64,000 bases of DNA from Bordetella sp. H567 (GTDB lineage: Bacteria > Pseudomonadota > Gammaproteobacteria > Burkholderiales > Burkholderiaceae_B). Shown in pieces: positions 60,969-64,000 of the stretch. Positions within the stretch are counted from its first letter, which is position 1; every line of letters starts with the position of its first letter. The notes under the pieces were generated by a model, which worked only from the letters and a program-made list of their open reading frames with translations, was not told where the DNA came from and made no database searches. Position numbers and translations under genes: made by a program. The stretch is taken from positions 942,084-1,006,083 of the forward strand of contig NZ_CP012334.1 of assembly GCF_001704295.1 (NCBI RefSeq). Direction: 5' to 3'.

Positions 60969-61165
60969 TGCATGCGGGCCGGCGCGCTGTTGCGGGGGAT
61001 TCCGGTGTAGTCGTCTTTCTGGCAAGGATCATATATAGTGCCGCGCAGCCGCGCCCGGAGGGGGTGACGGGCCCCTCATGCCGGTCGGCAGATCGACCGG
61101 CAGCCCCAGCCGGGGCTGCTTGATTCCGGGGTGCCCGGAAGGCGGGAAAGGGAAGGGGCACTGAG

Positions 61166-61324
61166 ATGATCATGATGCTGCCGTTTGTTCTCGGCATGCT
61201 GGCGGTGTGGTTCGGGATGCGGGGCAGGCGCGAAGCCTGCGTCACCTTGTGGGTGCTGACGCTGATCGTCTTCGCGGTCGGGGCGCGCTATCACATGACC
61301 GACGTCCTGCGCCTCGCGCTCTGA
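61166..61324 (+). CDS. DUF5993-type small membrane protein
   Basis: This 52-residue protein has two hydrophobic segments, MMLPFVLGMLAVWFG and TLWVLTLIVFAVG, around a basic loop RGRREA. It matches the small DUF5993 proteins found directly before DsbB-like genes, as here (10 bp). Its role is unknown; it may help the DsbB-like partner. AAGGGG lies upstream. Confidence 0.7.
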   Translation: MIMMLPFVLGMLAVWFGMRGRREACVTLWVLTLIVFAVGARYHMTDVLRLAL

Positions 61325-61334
61325 GAGGCCGCCC

Positions 61335-61910
61335 ATGCAATTCGCGTCCCGTTCTTCCCATCCCGCGTCCGCGTTCCTGAATACCGTGGCCCTGCTGGCC
61401 ATCGTGGCCGCGCTGATCCTGGCCCTGGCGTGGCAGATCGTTTTCAAGGAATTGCCTTGTCCGCTGTGCCTTCTGCAGCGGGTGGCTTTCGTGCTGGCCG
61501 GCGTGGGGCTGCTGCTGAACCTGCGCTTCGGGGCCTCGCCCGCGCATTACGCCATGGTCATCGCCGCGGCGCTGGCCGGTATCGTCGTGTCGGCCCGGCA
61601 ACTGTTGCTGCACCAGGCCCCGGGCGATCCCGGCTATGGCTCCACGCTGCTGGGTCTGCATTTCTATACATGGGCCCTGATCGCCTTCCTCGCCCTGATC
61701 GGCTATTGCGCCGTGATGCTGGCCCTGGATCGGCGGTCCAGCGACAACAGCCAGCCGCGCCGCGCCGGCATCGTGGGCGGCGCCATCATGTGGCTGTTCT
61801 TCCTGGTCGTGCTGGCCAATGCCGCGAGCACGACGCTGGAATGCGGTTTCGGGGCGTGCCCGGATAATCCCAGCACCTATCAATGGCTGGTTCCCCTCCT
61901 GGGGGATTGA
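61335..61910 (+). CDS. DsbB-family disulfide bond protein
   Basis: This 191-residue membrane protein has four to five hydrophobic segments. The DsbB redox pair is CPLC in FKELPCPLCLLQR, with the quinone-site Arg following. A second Cys pair (ECGFGAC) sits near the C-terminus in the last periplasmic part, not in the usual loop. It should reoxidise a thiol-disulfide oxidase using quinone. It pairs with the DUF5993 gene upstream. Confidence 0.85.
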   Translation: MQFASRSSHPASAFLNTVALLAIVAALILALAWQIVFKELPCPLCLLQRVAFVLAGVGLLLNLRFGASPAHYAMVIAAALAGIVVSARQLLLHQAPGDPGYGSTLLGLHFYTWALIAFLALIGYCAVMLALDRRSSDNSQPRRAGIVGGAIMWLFFLVVLANAASTTLECGFGACPDNPSTYQWLVPLLGD

Positions 61911-61936
61911 GGGCCGGACAAGGCGCGAGGGCGGGT

Positions 61937-61942
61937 AAAATC
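61937..61942 (+). promoter_or_regulatory. possible -10 element upstream of purE
   Basis: TAAAAT followed by CG lies 95 bp before the purE start, as before tkt and fba. No clear -35 was found. Confidence 0.35.
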
Positions 61943-62036
61943 GAGGACTTTCCCCGTTGCGCCGCGCCGTCCGGTGCCGCGCCGCGGGGCTACACCCTAG
62001 CCGCCGCGCCTAGCCGCGCCGTTCAGCCGCCTCGTT

Positions 62037-62567
62037 ATGACAGCCAAATCCACCTCCTCGCCCGCGTCGACGCCCCTGGTCGGCGTGATCATGGGCTCAT
62101 CCAGCGACTGGGAAGTCATGAAGCACGCCGTCACCATGCTGGATGACTTCGGCGTTCCCTGCGAAGCACGTGTCATCTCCGCGCATCGCATGCCGCTGGA
62201 TATGGCGGAATACGGCGCCGCGGCGCGGGGCCGCGGGTTGCGCGCCATCATCGCCGGCGCGGGCGGGGCGGCGCATCTGCCCGGCATGATGGCCGCGCTG
62301 ACCGACGTTCCCGTGTTCGGCGTACCGGTGCCTTCCAAATACCTGCGCGGCGAGGACTCCCTGCTTTCCATCGTCCAGATGCCCAAGGGCGTGCCGGTGG
62401 CCACCTTCGCCATCGGCGAGGCCGGGGCCGCCAACGCCGCCCTGCACGTGATCGCCAACCTGGCCACCACGGACGACGCCCTGCACGCGAAGCTGGCGGA
62501 CTTCCGGGCCCGCCAGACGCAGGCGGCGCGGGATATGCATGTGCCGCCTCCGGGGGCGCAGCAATGA
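62037..62567 (+). CDS. purE: N5-CAIR mutase, class I PurE
   Basis: This 176-residue PurE has [26 protein letters not shown] and [18 protein letters not shown]. It rearranges N5-carboxyaminoimidazole ribonucleotide to CAIR. Its stop overlaps the purK start (ATGA), the standard purEK arrangement. Confidence 0.97.
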   Translation: MTAKSTSSPASTPLVGVIMGSSSDWEVMKHAVTMLDDFGVPCEARVISAHRMPLDMAEYGAAARGRGLRAIIAGAGGAAHLPGMMAALTDVPVFGVPVPSKYLRGEDSLLSIVQMPKGVPVATFAIGEAGAANAALHVIANLATTDDALHAKLADFRARQTQAARDMHVPPPGAQQ

Positions 62568-63745
62568 GCACCAACGGTATGATCGTCGAGCCGGGCGGCT
62601 GGCTGGGCCTGATGGGTGGCGGCCAGCTGGGCCGCATGTTCTGCCATGCCGCGCAAAGCCTGGGCTACAAGGTGGCCGTTCTGGATCCGGCGGCCGATGG
62701 CCCGGCGGCGATGGTGGCGGACCGCCACATCCTCGCGGGCTATGACGATACGGCGGGCCTGGACGAACTGGCGCGCACCTGCCGCGCCGTCACCACCGAA
62801 TTCGAGAACGTCCCGGCCGACAGCCTGCGCGCCCTGGCGGCCCGTTGCCGTGTCAGTCCGTCGGCCGATGCCGTTGCCGTCGTACAGGACCGCATCGCGG
62901 AAAAAACCTTCATTGCCGGGCAAGGGATACCCGTGGCGCCCCACGTGGCGGTGCGCGGCGACGACGACCTGCGCGCCGCGCCCGATACGCTGTTCCCCGG
63001 CATCCTGAAAGTGGCGCGGCTGGGCTATGACGGCAAGGGGCAGGCGCGGGTGCAGACGCGCGAACAGGCGCTGGCGGCCTTCGAGGCCTTCGGCCGCGTG
63101 CCCTGCGTGCTCGAAGCCCTGATGCCGCTGGATCACGAAATCTCGGTGGTGATCGCCCGCGGCTTCGATGGCGCGACCGTCATGTTCCCCGTGGCCCGCA
63201 ACGTGCATCGCGACGGCATCCTGGCGGTGTCCACCGTGGACCGTGCGGCCTTGTCCGGCCCCGATGCGGCGCTCGAGCGCGCCGCCGGCGATGCCGCCCT
63301 GCGCATTGCCGCCGGCCTGGGCTATCACGGCGTGTTGTGCGTCGAGTTCTTCGTGCTGCGCGACGGGTCGCTGCTGGTCAACGAAATCGCGCCGCGCCCG
63401 CACAACAGCGGCCACTACACCATCGATGCCTGTGTCACCAGCCAGTTCGAACAACAAGCCCGCGCGATGGCCGGCCTGCCGCTGGGCAGCACGGACCTGC
63501 TGGCGCCCGCCGTCATGCTGAACATCCTGGGCGATATCTGGTACGAGCCGGGCACGGATCGGCAGCGCGAGCCCGATTGGGCGGCGGCGCTGGCCGTACC
63601 CAGCGCCAAGCTGCACCTGTACGGCAAGCGCGATGCGCGCCGCGGCCGCAAGATGGGCCACGTGACCATCGTCGCGTCCACCATGTCGCAGGCGCGCCGC
63701 GACGCCGCCGCCGTGGCGGCCGCGCTGGGCATGGCCGCGCCCTGA
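62564..63745 (+). CDS. purK: N5-CAIR synthetase, PurK
   Basis: This 393-residue ATP-grasp enzyme has [42 protein letters not shown] and [15 protein letters not shown]. It carboxylates AIR with ATP and bicarbonate, feeding PurE. It overlaps purE by 4 bp. Confidence 0.97.
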   Translation: MSTNGMIVEPGGWLGLMGGGQLGRMFCHAAQSLGYKVAVLDPAADGPAAMVADRHILAGYDDTAGLDELARTCRAVTTEFENVPADSLRALAARCRVSPSADAVAVVQDRIAEKTFIAGQGIPVAPHVAVRGDDDLRAAPDTLFPGILKVARLGYDGKGQARVQTREQALAAFEAFGRVPCVLEALMPLDHEISVVIARGFDGATVMFPVARNVHRDGILAVSTVDRAALSGPDAALERAAGDAALRIAAGLGYHGVLCVEFFVLRDGSLLVNEIAPRPHNSGHYTIDACVTSQFEQQARAMAGLPLGSTDLLAPAVMLNILGDIWYEPGTDRQREPDWAAALAVPSAKLHLYGKRDARRGRKMGHVTIVASTMSQARRDAAAVAAALGMAAP

Positions 63746-63765
63746 CTCCCGCAGGAAATCCCGCC

Positions 63766-64000
63766 ATGGCGCCAGCGTTCGAAGACGAAGCCACCGATGC
63801 CCAGATCGCGCATGCCGCCCGCGTGCTGGCCCAGGGCCAACTGGTGGCCTTTCCCACCGAAACGGTCTACGGGCTGGGCGCCGATGCCGAAAACCCGCTG
63901 GCGGTGGGGCGCATCTATGCCGCCAAGGGACGGCCGTCGAATCACCCTGTCATCGTGCACGTCGCGCCCGAGGCGGACCTGTCGTACTGGGCCGCCGATA
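63766..64000 (+). CDS. tsaC: threonylcarbamoyl-AMP synthase (TsaC/Sua5 family), 5' part
   Basis: The 78 visible codons read ARVLAQGQLVAFPTETVYGLGADA, then IYAAKGRPSNHPVIVHV, the YrdC/Sua5 signature. The protein makes threonylcarbamoyl-AMP for the t6A tRNA modification. AGGAA precedes ATG 63766, 20 bp after purK. The gene runs off the right edge. Confidence 0.93.
   Translation, partial: MAPAFEDEATDAQIAHAARVLAQGQLVAFPTETVYGLGADAENPLAVGRIYAAKGRPSNHPVIVHVAPEADLSYWAAD

Overview
The window is about 66-68% G+C and tightly packed, with short gaps, many ATGA/GTGA start-stop overlaps, and gene content typical of a betaproteobacterium of the Alcaligenaceae. A Bordetella-type genome is the best guess: it has a Bug/TctC-type solute receptor, a separate infA paralogue, the run maeB-rsmE-tkt-gap-pgk, and purC/purE/purK next to fba. 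The genus is inferred from gene content and order, not from a database search.

Layout. 1-13.4 kb is mostly housekeeping: ubiD (cut by the left edge), a lytic transglycosylase, a PLP aminotransferase, a degenerate FAD-oxidoreductase-like protein, maeB, a barstar-like protein, rsmE, tkt, gap and pgk. 13.4-23 kb is mixed: a GST, a membrane diguanylate cyclase, a CbpA-type co-chaperone, mog, small secreted proteins, a second infA, a DUF3311/sodium:solute symporter pair and an acyltransferase. 23.3-26.6 kb is a phosphonate uptake operon, phnCDE plus a PhnZ-like HD oxygenase, behind a strong PhoB box. 26.6-36 kb is an accessory catabolic island: a TctC receptor, an enolase-superfamily enzyme, all three parts of a biotin-dependent acyl-CoA carboxylase, an ADP-forming acyl-CoA synthetase and a TrmB-family regulator. 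Three copies of one 24-bp element lie in the two divergent promoter regions that bracket this island. 36-41 kb has an S8 protease with an altered active-site Asp position, a quinone oxidoreductase, a TauD-type dioxygenase and a divergent LysR regulator.

41.2-51.4 kb is a full C-P lyase locus. phnF is divergent from phnGHIJKLM; on the other strand lie a second phnM, a 2H-phosphoesterase (DUF1045) and phnN. It has no transporter of its own, so phnCDE at 23-26 kb is the likely supplier. Putative PhnF operators and a second PhoB-like box sit in its promoters. 51.4-54.5 kb is a 1009-residue protein whose C-terminal half has eight repeats resembling those of the EspL/OspD (ShET2) type III effectors. 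54.5-56.9 kb is a yfiR-yfiN-yfiB c-di-GMP signalling operon. After three uncharacterised genes, 58.8-64 kb returns to housekeeping: fba, purC, a DUF5993/DsbB-like pair, purE, purK and tsaC (cut by the right edge).

Two families of GC-rich dispersed repeats recur between genes. One family has invaded the DUF1045/phnN junction, where it encodes an in-frame 27-residue tandem repeat and supplies the phnN ribosome-binding site.
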